In this document: positions 1 through 5,841 of the stretch, piece by piece
Numbering within the stretch: the first letter of the stretch is position 1
How the letters are laid out: each line of letters begins with the position of its first letter
NCBI GenBank assembly: GCA_937874965.1
Contig: CALNCD010000128.1
Coordinates: forward strand, 1 to 5,853
Source of the DNA: an uncultured Erysipelotrichaceae bacterium
GTDB lineage: Bacteria; Bacillota_I; Bacilli_A; Erysipelotrichales; Erysipelotrichaceae
Direction of reading: 5' to 3'
Length of the DNA: 5,853 bases
Translations under genes and position numbers: made by a program
Notes under the pieces: model-generated
What the model saw: the letters and a program-made list of their open reading frames with translations, nothing else
Databases searched by the model: none
What the model was told of the DNA's origin: nothing

Positions 1-630
1 CATACGGTTTGAATCGCTTCGAACATGATAGCTGTTCTTGAAAAACGCTTCGATGGCCTCAGGGGTGAACCAAGCAGTCTGAGGACCGAGAATGACATGC
101 AAGATGGGATTGACGGGAATCGGCTGTGATCTGATTTGAAAGGAAGCAGCAGGAGGATGACCGGGATTCTTTAATGAAAGTTCATCCTGCCGTTTCAAAG
201 CACGCCCTTGATGACCGCCGATTCCGGCCAGAAGCGTTGTTGAACAGCTGCCGAGATAGGGAGGAATCCCAAAGCCGCCGGAAACACTCAAGTATCCGCG
301 AAAACCTTCTTGAAAGGGCAAAATACGAAAAGAATCCTGTGCTTTTAGCGAAATAACTTCATTTTCATGATAGTTTTTCTGGTTCACTTCGATGGTGGTG
401 ATTACGCCGCTCAGGGCAATGCTGCAGTCAGCTTTGACCTGGACATTCATACCGGTTCCATTCATTTCGATGAGGGCTTCATCATCGGGATTGCCTACAA
501 GACGGTTGGCGAGGATCATTGCTTCCATATCCATTGCTCCTGAGGTGGGGATACCTTGGTCCTGATAGCCGAAGCGCCCGAAATCCTGGATAGTGCTTAA
601 GAATCCGGGATCAAGGATTAGCCAACTCAT
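1..630 (-). CDS. pxpC: 5-oxoprolinase subunit C (PxpC/KipA, biotin-dependent carboxyltransferase family), 3' end outside window
   Basis: PxpC works with PxpA and PxpB in ATP-dependent opening of 5-oxoproline to glutamate in the cytoplasm; the family also includes B. subtilis KipA. The 210 visible codons run off the left edge. Family members have roughly 310-340 residues, so about a third is missing. Seen in the sequence: the N-terminal signature TIQDFGRFGY (13-22) followed by GIPTSGAMD (26-34), then RGYLSVSGGFGIPPYLGS (111-128), and LAGIGGHQGRAL (134-145). The visible end, RSDSNRM (204-210), fits the conserved R.D..RMG segment. The start ATG overlaps the pxpB stop as ATGA (627-630), with a GAGGG site a few bases upstream inside pxpB, so translation is coupled. 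No frameshift is seen in the visible part. The family is clear; the exact role (oxoprolinase or Kip-type regulation) is inferred. Confidence 0.93.
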   Translation of the reverse strand, partial: MSWLILDPGFLSTIQDFGRFGYQDQGIPTSGAMDMEAMILANRLVGNPDDEALIEMNGTGMNVQVKADCSIALSGVITTIEVNQKNYHENEVISLKAQDSFRILPFQEGFRGYLSVSGGFGIPPYLGSCSTTLLAGIGGHQGRALKRQDELSLKNPGHPPAASFQIRSQPIPVNPILHVILGPQTAWFTPEAIEAFFKNSYHVRSDSNRM

Positions 631-1358
631 GGGTGACCCTCTTCGAGCCATTCAAAGGAATACAGCCCTTTGTCTACGGTTGTTTGAATGTCAAGAAAAG
701 CTGCAGGGGAAATGGATCTGAATCGGATCCACTGTCCGCTATGATAGGGTACGGCAGGGGTATGATCAGGGTCGAACAGGTTCAAGGGTGTTCGACCGAT
801 GATGTTCCAGCCTCCTGGAGAGTCTAAAGGGTAGACACCGCTTTGTTCTCCGGCTATACCAACGGATCCCTTTCTGATCTTCAGGCGCGGTTGTTCCAGA
901 CGAGGGGCAGCAATTGATCGGTCTAGTCCGCCGAGATACATGAATCCAGGCATGAATCCGAGAGCATGGATAAGGTAATCTGGACGTGTATGGCGTTCAA
1001 TGATTTCATTGACCTCTAGGTTGACTAAACCAGATATCCGCTCAAGATCCAGACTATACGGGGGCTGATAGCAAACGGGGATAACCATGATCTGTTTCGT
1101 TGGATCCGAAGCAGCTGCTGTGACTTGATGCAGCGTCTGGATGATCCATGTTCGTACAGCGTCATCTGAAATTATCAGAGGAGAATAGCGTAAAGTTATG
1201 GAGCAGAACGCAGGAATGATATCCATGATTCCAGGGACTTTTGATGTGCTCAGTGCATCAGCACATGCAGCAATCTGCAGGGTCATGGCTGCTGATATTT
1301 CTGGGCAAAATTCAATGGCGAGTCCCTGATCGCCATGCTTGGCAAAACGGTATTCCAT
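627..1358 (-). CDS. pxpB: 5-oxoprolinase subunit B (PxpB/KipI family)
   Basis: This 243-residue protein has the usual length of the KipI/PxpB family, whose members pair with PxpC to cleave 5-oxoproline; in B. subtilis KipI also inhibits the sporulation kinase KinA. Motifs seen: GFMPGFMYLGGLD (134-146), PRLKIRKGSVGIAGEQSG (157-174), and SPGGWNIIGRTP (180-191), the core of the C-terminal cyclophilin-like fold. The ATG at 1358 was chosen because AAGGAGG lies 6 bases upstream. An in-frame GTG two codons earlier (1362-1364) overlaps that ribosome site itself and is unlikely to be used. It is the first gene after the promoter at 1383-1411, and its stop overlaps the pxpC start. No pxpA lies on its upstream side. 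The family call is firm; catalytic role versus regulatory role is not decided by sequence alone. Confidence 0.94.
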   Translation of the reverse strand: MEYRFAKHGDQGLAIEFCPEISAAMTLQIAACADALSTSKVPGIMDIIPAFCSITLRYSPLIISDDAVRTWIIQTLHQVTAAASDPTKQIMVIPVCYQPPYSLDLERISGLVNLEVNEIIERHTRPDYLIHALGFMPGFMYLGGLDRSIAAPRLEQPRLKIRKGSVGIAGEQSGVYPLDSPGGWNIIGRTPLNLFDPDHTPAVPYHSGQWIRFRSISPAAFLDIQTTVDKGLYSFEWLEEGHP

Positions 1359-1382
1359 AGACACCTCCTTTGTATTGGTTCT

Positions 1383-1411
1383 ATTATACGCAGAGGACTG
1401 ACAAGATACAA
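1383..1411 (-). promoter_or_regulatory. Sigma-A-like promoter for pxpB-pxpC
   Basis: On the minus strand, TTGTAT (1406-1411) and a perfect TATAAT (1383-1388) are separated by exactly 17 bp. The expected transcript start near 1376 gives a short leader of about 17 nt that carries the AAGGAGGT ribosome site just before the pxpB ATG. The -10 is perfect and the -35 matches 3 of 6 positions. No operator-like palindrome was seen around it. Confidence 0.7.
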
Positions 1412-1494
1412 TTGGAAATCCTGGAAGTTAATCCGATGACTTCCTAGAAGGAGAGGTGAAGGATCTGTCTTTGCTGAACATTCTTCTGTTTTGG

Positions 1495-1523
1495 TTTACT
1501 TTGCGGATGAAAACCTTTAGAAT
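1495..1523 (+). promoter_or_regulatory. Possible promoter for the DEAD-box helicase gene
   Basis: TTTACT (1495-1500) and TAGAAT (1518-1523) are 17 bp apart on the plus strand, matching the sigma-A consensus at 4/6 and 5/6 positions. A start near 1530 would give a leader of about 100 nt before the ATG at 1631. That leader contains a small hairpin candidate, AAACG (1579-1583) paired with CGTTT (1591-1595). Long leaders are common for cold-induced helicase genes, but the role here is only a guess. A second AT-rich stretch at 1541-1565 could hold another -10. Confidence 0.4.
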
Positions 1524-1630
1524 GATGGTGTTGAGTCATTCATTTCATAATAATAGAGATTATACGGAATCAGAGTGGAAACGCTCTTTTCGTTTGAGTT
1601 GGACAGGCTCTAGTCAATAGAGGAGAATTT

Positions 1631-2548
1631 ATGCAGTTTAAAGAACTTGGAATTATTGAACCGATCGTAAAGGCATTGGATCAACAGCATTATCAGCATC
1701 CCACCCCGATTCAGGAACAAGCGATTCCTGCCGGGATTCAGGGCAGGGATGTCTTGGGGTTAGCGCAAACTGGAACTGGAAAGACGGCTGCGTTTGCCGT
1801 ACCGACCTTACAGAACCTTTCGCAAGGAAGACGCACCGCTCATCCGCGGGTTATCCGATCATTGATCTTGACACCTACACGGGAGCTGGCCATTCAGATA
1901 GAAGACAGCTTTGAAGCGTATGGCTGCTACTTGCCTCTGAAGTCCACGGTTATTTTCGGCGGCGTTGGGCAATCCAGTCAGGTGAAAGCTTTGAAAGCCG
2001 GAGTTGATATTCTTATCGCAACACCGGGGCGCTTGAAAGACTTGATCAGCCAAGGATATATTTCATTGAGCCAAATTGAAATCTTTATTCTTGATGAGGC
2101 AGACCGGATGCTGGACATGGGATTTATTCACGATGTGCGTCAGATTATCAAGATGTTGCCTCAACGTAAGCAGACCATGCTGTTTTCCGCAACGATGCCA
2201 AAGGAAATTGTCCAGATTGTCAATCAGCTGTTGGTGGATCCGGTTCAAGTCAAGGTGCCTCCTGTCTCATCAACAGTCGGCACGGTCCAGCAGTCCGTTT
2301 ACTTTGTGGATCGTTCTCACAAGACAGATCTGCTCAGTGATTTATTGAAGCAGGAGGATTATGAGTCTGTTTTGGTCTTTACCCGGACTAAACATGGGGC
2401 GGATAAAGTGGTTCGAGAATTAGTTAAACGGCGAATTACTGCTCAGGCTATTCACGGCAATAAATCTCAGAATGCCCGCCAAGGAGCCCTCGAGAACTTC
2501 AAGACCAAGGCAACTCGCGTCAACAGATATTGCTTCCCGGGGTATTGA
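1631..2548 (+). CDS. rhlE: DEAD-box RNA helicase, N-terminal part (RecA domain 1 and part of domain 2)
   Basis: This part carries nearly everything needed for ATP binding in an ATP-dependent RNA unwinding enzyme of the cytoplasm. Seen in order: a Q-motif with the upstream Phe3 and PTPIQEQ (24-30), Walker A AQTGTGKT (45-52), PTRELA (82-87), TPGR (131-134), DEAD (155-158), SAT (186-188), and motif IV VLVFTRT (247-253). [11 protein letters not shown] (273-283) is typical of the RhlE branch rather than of DbpA or DeaD. The last eight of the 305 residues (298-305) are out-of-frame and end at a premature stop. The ATG at 1631 has a GAGGAG ribosome site 5 bases upstream. A product truncated here would lack arginine-finger motif VI and should not hydrolyse ATP productively. 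The subfamily call is by motif, not alignment. Confidence 0.85.
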   Translation: MQFKELGIIEPIVKALDQQHYQHPTPIQEQAIPAGIQGRDVLGLAQTGTGKTAAFAVPTLQNLSQGRRTAHPRVIRSLILTPTRELAIQIEDSFEAYGCYLPLKSTVIFGGVGQSSQVKALKAGVDILIATPGRLKDLISQGYISLSQIEIFILDEADRMLDMGFIHDVRQIIKMLPQRKQTMLFSATMPKEIVQIVNQLLVDPVQVKVPPVSSTVGTVQQSVYFVDRSHKTDLLSDLLKQEDYESVLVFTRTKHGADKVVRELVKRRITAQAIHGNKSQNARQGALENFKTKATRVNRYCFPGY

Positions 2549-2906
2549 TATCAGCGGTCTGGCTTGTGTGGTTAATTACGACTTGCCCGAAGTTCCGGAA
2601 ACCTACGTCCACCGAATCGGCCGAACAGGACGGGCTGGGCATAGCGGAATTGCTGTATCGCTCTGTTCTCATCAGGAAAAAGGCTTGCTGAACGATATTG
2701 AAAAGTTGATTCATAAACAGATTGCGGTCATCGAAAATGACCGGTATCCTCTTGCGGATTTCAGTGAGAAGGAAAAGAAACAGCCGCGTCAGCAGAAAAA
2801 GGCAGAGAGCACGCATACCAAGAAGGCGGATGCTAAGCCGCAGCAAAGTGATTCAGCCAAACGCCCGCAACGCCGTCGTCCGCGTCGCAAGAAGCGTCCT
2901 CAATGA
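2520..2906 (+). CDS. rhlE: DEAD-box RNA helicase, C-terminal part (motifs V-VI and basic tail), in the shifted frame
   Basis: These 128 codons continue the helicase one frame over. Residues 3-10 are motif [25 protein letters not shown] follows (17-32), and motif [12 protein letters not shown] is at 31-40. From about residue 83 the chain becomes a charged, low-complexity tail rich in Lys, Arg and Gln and ending in [11 protein letters not shown]. This is the kind of disordered basic extension that RhlE-like and CshA-like helicases use to hold RNA. An in-frame ATG exists at 2472, but it is inside the upstream coding frame, has no ribosome site, and adds 16 residues unrelated to the family, so independent translation is doubtful. 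The stop overlaps the ywbE start as ATGA. Confidence 0.8.
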   Translation, partial: STDIASRGIDISGLACVVNYDLPEVPETYVHRIGRTGRAGHSGIAVSLCSHQEKGLLNDIEKLIHKQIAVIENDRYPLADFSEKEKKQPRQQKKAESTHTKKADAKPQQSDSAKRPQRRRPRRKKRPQ

Positions 2907-3103
2907 GAGCCGGGCAGCTGCGAACGGCCGTAAAAATCGGTCAAAAAGTCAGGGTTGTACAGAAAAGCGACCAACGAACCGGCCAACTGACAGAAGGAAT
3001 TGTTAAACGGATTCTCACTAACTCACCGACACATCCCCATGGGATTAAAGTGATGCTGACCACAGGCATTGTAGGACGGGTTCAAGAAATAATAGAAGAA
3101 TGA
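2903..3103 (+). CDS. ywbE: YwbE family protein (DUF2196)
   Basis: This is a 66-residue small basic protein of the YwbE/DUF2196 family, whose function is not established. The family signature is clear: [20 protein letters not shown] (11-30), then [19 protein letters not shown] (32-50), and a closing GIVGRVQEI segment. The composition suggests a small beta-rich soluble domain; nucleic-acid contact is possible but unproven. Its ATG overlaps the helicase stop (ATGA), and no good ribosome site precedes it. Expression therefore probably depends on ribosomes finishing the helicase, and the helicase frameshift would be expected to lower it. The pairing with an RNA helicase hints at a link to RNA or ribosome work, which is inference from context only. 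The hairpin terminator follows 20 bases downstream. Confidence 0.92.
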   Translation: MRAGQLRTAVKIGQKVRVVQKSDQRTGQLTEGIVKRILTNSPTHPHGIKVMLTTGIVGRVQEIIEE

Positions 3104-3123
3104 ACTATTTACAGATGCAAAGC

Positions 3124-3165
3124 AAAAAAAAGGAACGTGTCAGATCAACTGTCATGTTCCTTTTT
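3124..3165 (+). terminator. Rho-independent terminator, probably bidirectional
   Basis: The arm at 3127-3143 (AAAAAGGAACGTGTCAG) pairs with 3149-3165 (CTGTCATGTTCCTTTTT) around a 5-base loop, ATCAA. The stem is 17 bp with one G-T wobble and one T-T mismatch. T5 follows on the plus strand, and A8 precedes it, which becomes U8 on the minus strand. It therefore closes helicase-ywbE directly. It can also end the ABC operon, whose last stop is about 220 bases away, and has the longer U-run in that direction. Confidence 0.85.
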
Positions 3166-3387
3166 GCAAGGGATAGAGGGAATCATTCATAAGGAAATCC
3201 ATGCATAGTCATTTTCCAACACAACAGTGATATCAGGTCTGTCTTTCTTCAAGAAGATACCTGATGAAATGTGAGTCAATCGCAAAGATCACGTCTTTCG
3301 AAATGAAAAGCTATGATGTTTCGGGCTTCTGTTCTTCAGGATGAATTCTTGTATTCGGTACGGTTCTTTTCGTGCTGTACGGGGTTT
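3166..3387. other. Convergent spacer without a gene; one imperfect inverted repeat
   Basis: No credible open frame, RNA gene or promoter was seen between the terminator and the end of the permease gene. The one visible structure is ATCAGGT (3232-3238) with its exact complement ACCTGAT (3259-3265), enclosing a possible smaller TCTT/AAGA stem. It has no T-run on either side, so it is not an evident terminator. If the ABC operon ends at the bidirectional hairpin, this stretch is its 3' untranslated region. Confidence 0.5.
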
Positions 3388-4149
3388 TCAAAGCGGCTTT
3401 TTCTTGAAAAGCCAAATGCTTCCAAGAAGGAATGATGCAATCAATACTGCTGTAATACCATAGGCTGGAAGATAATAGGTGATGGATTGACTGTTGGTTA
3501 AAAGGGCTTGTGTTGAACTGGTGAGAGAAAGTGGATTCAAGGAAACAGCATCAGGGAACAGGGACAGCAAGGTGAATAGAATAATTGCACCGGCACATAA
3601 GGATAAGCTTCCGTAAAACGAGGAGGAGAGAGTTCCGCCAAAGATCATGAGAGCAATCAGCAATTCGCCGAACAGCCAAAGCCCGCCGAATACTAGCCAG
3701 CCGTGGTGCAACGATGCGCTCCAGTAGAAGGCTGTGTAAAGAGCACAGGTTCCTAGACAAAGAAGATAGGCCAGAGTCCATTGGAGACTTGCGGATGCGA
3801 ACTTTGCGAGGATGACTGTTGTGCGGCTTAAGCCTTTCGCAAGCAAATTAATGAGTGTTCCGTGTGCAAGTTCGTTGGCCATCAAACCTGAGAAGAGGAT
3901 AACCATGCATAGCAGGCCCATCTGTGAAACATTGTGGAAGAATTGAGTCCAGGCATCCAGAGCTGTCGGTTCCGGAAGAGCAATTGCCAGTCCATCCAAC
4001 CCGATGGAACCAATGATTTCAGGCAGTAGCTTCGCAAGTAACGGGCTTATGATTCCCAATAGAAGAAAGACAGCAATCAGAATCTGAGATTTATACGTCC
4101 GAAGATTTTCCGTGATTTCTTTGTGAAGAAAGACATTGAACTGTTTCAT
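3388..4149 (-). CDS. ABC-2 type transporter permease (YxlG-like)
   Basis: This 253-residue integral membrane protein is the channel-forming partner of the ATPase encoded just upstream. Six hydrophobic segments can be seen at about 21-43, 73-91, 113-142, 150-172, 178-198 and 227-248, the usual topology of ABC-2 exporters. After the second segment comes NELAHGTLINLLAKGLSR (92-109), the E..GT..L....LSR pattern of this family, a cytoplasmic loop likely to contact the ATPase. A basic KKK follows the last segment near the C terminus. The ATG overlaps the ATPase stop as ATGA (4146-4149), and GGAGG lies 7 bases upstream, so the two subunits should be made in balance. The substrate cannot be read from sequence; peptide export or resistance is a reasonable guess. 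The gene is last in the operon. Confidence 0.9.
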   Translation of the reverse strand: MKQFNVFLHKEITENLRTYKSQILIAVFLLLGIISPLLAKLLPEIIGSIGLDGLAIALPEPTALDAWTQFFHNVSQMGLLCMVILFSGLMANELAHGTLINLLAKGLSRTTVILAKFASASLQWTLAYLLCLGTCALYTAFYWSASLHHGWLVFGGLWLFGELLIALMIFGGTLSSSFYGSLSLCAGAIILFTLLSLFPDAVSLNPLSLTSSTQALLTNSQSITYYLPAYGITAVLIASFLLGSIWLFKKKPL

Positions 4150-4970
4150 TGAAAGGCCTCCATAAGCAAGGATTCAAGATTCATTGTACTGATGGTAATG
4201 CTTGTGTCACTTTCGTCGGTAATCCTGTAGTGCATTGTGATATCCGGTAATGAAAGGAAGCTGGTTTTATCGGCTGGCGAAGAAAAATGCAATGTCTTGG
4301 AATGCAGGGGGTGCTTTTCCATAAGCTCACGGAGTTCGCCGTCCAGTACAATATGAGCATGGTTTAAAAGAGCAACATGATCACAGATGCGCTCGACATC
4401 ACTGAGGATATGCGTTGAGAAGAGAATAGTAGTTTCTCCCTTGATCTGGTTGAGAATATCGAGAATTTCTTTGCGTCCCACTGGATCCAAGGCACTGGTA
4501 GGTTCATCGCAGATCAAGAGTTTTGGCCGATTCAATAAAGCACTGGCGACGCCTAGGCGCTGTTTCATGCCGCGTGAGAAGCTTCCGATGCGTTTTTTGG
4601 TTGAAAGACCAACAAGGTTCAGGAGGTCATCACTTCGTGCGGCAATGGTTTTTGCGGGCATATCCGAAATACGTCCGCATAAGGACAGGTAGTCTTTAGC
4701 GTTCAGATAATTATAGAATTGCGGAACATCGGCGAGATATCCGATATTCCGGTTGGTTTTTGACTGACCGAACTCAACCGGTTCACCATTGACTTTGATT
4801 TCTCCTTCATCGGCTTTCAATAAACCCAGAATCAGTTTCATTGTGGTGGTTTTGCCTGCGCCGTTGGATCCGATAAAGCCGAAGATGGATCCGTCCGGCA
4901 CGTTGAGAGAAATATGGTCCAGGACAAGATGGTCCTTGAACCGTTTTGTCAGATTAGTAATCTCCAGCAT
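4146..4970 (-). CDS. ABC transporter ATP-binding protein (YxlF-like)
   Basis: This 274-residue protein is the nucleotide-binding subunit that drives the adjacent ABC-2 permease from the cytoplasmic face. All the elements of an active ATPase are present: Walker A GSNGAGKT (34-41), Q-loop Gln84, signature FSRGMKQRL (131-139), Walker B LLICDEP (151-157) with catalytic Glu156, D-loop SALD (159-162), and switch His187 in FSTHILSD. The SRGMKQ signature is typical of the CcmA/YxlF-type ATPases that pair with ABC-2 permeases. About 60 C-terminal residues beyond the core form a variable region. The start ATG has a GGGAGAG ribosome site. The gene overlaps the preceding PLDc_N gene by 17 bases and the permease by 4, so the three should be translated together. 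The substrate is unknown. Confidence 0.95.
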   Translation of the reverse strand: MLEITNLTKRFKDHLVLDHISLNVPDGSIFGFIGSNGAGKTTTMKLILGLLKADEGEIKVNGEPVEFGQSKTNRNIGYLADVPQFYNYLNAKDYLSLCGRISDMPAKTIAARSDDLLNLVGLSTKKRIGSFSRGMKQRLGVASALLNRPKLLICDEPTSALDPVGRKEILDILNQIKGETTILFSTHILSDVERICDHVALLNHAHIVLDGELRELMEKHPLHSKTLHFSSPADKTSFLSLPDITMHYRITDESDTSITISTMNLESLLMEAFQ

Positions 4971-5169
4971 GATCGTCTCTCCCTAGCGTAAAGTACAGGA
5001 CTGGTCCAATGATATTCACCAGGATGCTGACGGCAATCCACAGTGCTTTGTTCCCTGTTCTGAAATGGCGCTGATGAAGAATGCTGTAAATTGCAGCACC
5101 CATCAATGCCAGTTGGATCAACAGAAGTGGAATAATAAACGGAAGATAGGTCTTCAGGGTTTCAAACAT
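4954..5169 (-). CDS. Small membrane protein with PLDc_N domain (YxlE-like)
   Basis: This 71-residue protein has two membrane segments, about 8-31 and 42-62, joined by a short basic loop (HQRHFRTGNK). The second segment carries the PLDc_N hallmark NIIGPVLYF followed by GR (52-64), as in the N-terminal anchor of cardiolipin-synthase-like proteins, but no phospholipase domain follows. In B. subtilis the comparable small proteins YxlD and YxlE sit in the sigY operon before the ABC genes yxlF and yxlG, and take part in control of sigma-Y. The same order (small PLDc_N protein, ATPase, permease) is seen here. An AGGAAG site precedes the ATG, 13 bases separate it from the regulator gene, and it overlaps the ATPase gene by 17 bases. 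A role as transporter accessory subunit or signal partner is inferred. Confidence 0.87.
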   Translation of the reverse strand: MFETLKTYLPFIIPLLLIQLALMGAAIYSILHQRHFRTGNKALWIAVSILVNIIGPVLYFTLGRDDHAGDY

Positions 5170-5182
5170 GGGGGTCTTCCTT

Positions 5183-5743
5183 TCAACGTTTTTCGGTGGT
5201 GCTGGGCGGAGTGGTAATCACACAAAGATTATGCAGTTTCCGCTCTGGGGTCGGTTGATTGGCAAGCAGAGGTCCTATGATTTTGCCGATGCCGATCAAT
5301 GCATTCTGCAGTTCACTCAACGTGACGTAAACAGGTGCAACTGTGAATCCGGAACCGTCTTTGAGAATATCGATGGATTCTTGTCGTGTGTAGTGCTGGA
5401 ATTCTCCGAGTATACCGAGAATATAGGCATTAAACAAACTCATGTAGCCGGGTCCGTCATTTTCCGTAATGATTTTTTGGGCATCTGTGTTTAAGGCGGG
5501 TGACAGGGTATAGGATTTTTCAACGGTACCCCGGATCGGCGTTTCTTTCGCAACCGTCAGCAGGTTGTCTTTCACCATAGCGCGTAAATGCCGGTAAAGT
5601 GTCGGTTGGGTTATATCGGGAAAGATTTGCAGGAGTTCTTTCGCGCTCAGGGGTCCACGCATGGATATTTCGATTAATACTTTGCTGCGGACCGGGTTTC
5701 CTAAATCTTGAATTGCCATTGATTTCAGATGAATCACCTCCAT
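5183..5743 (-). CDS. Winged helix-turn-helix transcriptional regulator (ArsR/HTH_20-like)
   Basis: From the ATG at 5743 the protein has 186 residues. LGNPVRSKVLIEI (14-26) starts the winged-helix domain, the helix-turn-helix covers about 32-62 with recognition helix TQPTLYRHLRAM (45-56), and GTVEKSYTL (72-80) forms the wing. The rest, about 95-180, is probably a helical dimer or effector part; no ligand or metal motif was recognised. As first gene of the operon it most likely controls the transporter genes and itself through the palindrome at 5763-5778. The start is uncertain. A perfect GGAGGTGA (5734-5741) lies inside the first codons after the ATG at 5743 and is best placed for an in-frame CTG at 5728; the next ATG is at 5719, 14 bases beyond the site. 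The open frame extends upstream to 5839 but crosses the promoter and palindrome, so that extension is not accepted. Confidence 0.85.
   Translation of the reverse strand: MEVIHLKSMAIQDLGNPVRSKVLIEISMRGPLSAKELLQIFPDITQPTLYRHLRAMVKDNLLTVAKETPIRGTVEKSYTLSPALNTDAQKIITENDGPGYMSLFNAYILGILGEFQHYTRQESIDILKDGSGFTVAPVYVTLSELQNALIGIGKIIGPLLANQPTPERKLHNLCVITTPPSTTEKR
5734..5741 (-). promoter_or_regulatory. Strong ribosome binding site inside the proposed regulator start
   Basis: GGAGGTGA on the minus strand is an eight-base match to the 16S anti-Shine-Dalgarno end. It begins at the last base of the ATG at 5741-5743, so it cannot serve that codon. Eight bases after GGAGG there is an in-frame CTG (5726-5728); the ATG at 5717-5719 is 17 bases after GGAGG. 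Confidence 0.6.
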
Positions 5744-5756
5744 GGTATTATTATTA

Positions 5757-5791
5757 ATTATATTATCATAAATGATAACATAATTCAATTC
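5757..5791 (-). promoter_or_regulatory. AT-rich promoter region of the regulator-ABC operon
   Basis: On the minus strand, TTGAAT (5783-5788 region) is followed after 17 bp by TAATAT (5760-5765), and a perfect TATAAT lies at 5757-5762. Either -10 predicts a transcript start near 5750-5753, only about 7-10 bases before the ATG at 5743. The inverted repeat lies between the -35 and -10 and overlaps the latter, a layout suited to repression. The exact boxes are uncertain because the stretch is almost all A and T. Confidence 0.45.
5763..5778. promoter_or_regulatory. Perfect inverted repeat, likely operator of the winged-helix regulator
   Basis: TTATCAT and its exact complement ATGATAA are separated by two bases. 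The site sits beside the candidate minus-strand -10 boxes and upstream of the regulator start, in the gap shared with a probable divergent gene. Its size and dyad symmetry fit binding by a dimeric winged-helix protein. Binding by the adjacent regulator is inferred from position. Confidence 0.55.
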
Positions 5792-5841
5792 GTTCTTTTC
5801 GTCTGAAACCGGGTCAAGAAAAGACGATAAGGAAGGCATGC

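Larger units (their letters stand above)
1631..2906 (+). pseudogene. rhlE: RhlE-type DEAD-box RNA helicase gene, frameshifted in motif V
   Basis: Two reading frames together make one DEAD-box helicase of about 425 residues. The first frame follows the family up to Val297 (2519-2521) and then runs into a stop at 2546-2548. The family resumes one frame over with [11 protein letters not shown] from 2520. RhlE-type proteins normally read R-V-L-V-A-T-D-I here. The sequence keeps R-V and (S)-T-D-I but lacks the two residues between, with a two-base overlap of the frames, which equals a net loss of 8 bases. Motif V is therefore damaged in either frame, and motif VI is out of frame. It could be a true recent mutation or a sequencing/assembly error. 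A programmed frameshift is less likely because shifted reading would still omit core strand residues. Confidence 0.8.

Noticed and set aside
174..356. Plus-strand open frame of 60 codons.
   Set aside because: It lies wholly within the well-supported pxpC gene on the other strand and has no family features.
1456..1620. Open frame of about 54 codons (GTG at 1456 or TTG at 1471) ending in TAG ten bases before the helicase ATG, a possible leader peptide.
   Set aside because: An open stretch this long is not unusual by chance, the starts are non-ATG with poor spacing, the product resembles no known family, and the likely helicase promoter lies inside it.
2513..2530. Programmed +1 frameshifting to make the full helicase.
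   Set aside because: The shifted product would still lack two or three residues of the conserved motif V strand, and no slippery codon or stimulator was evident.
3395..3413. Hairpin GGCTTTT-TCTTG-AAAAGCC near the end of the permease gene as a terminator.
   Set aside because: It lies within coding sequence and no T-run follows it on the minus strand.
4387..4692. Plus-strand open frame of 101 codons.
   Set aside because: It is the antisense shadow of the ABC ATPase, whose motifs are complete.
5744..5839. Upstream extension of the regulator frame adding 32 residues.
   Set aside because: It crosses the AT-rich promoter and the palindrome, has no ribosome site, and the added residues do not fit the start of a winged-helix protein.
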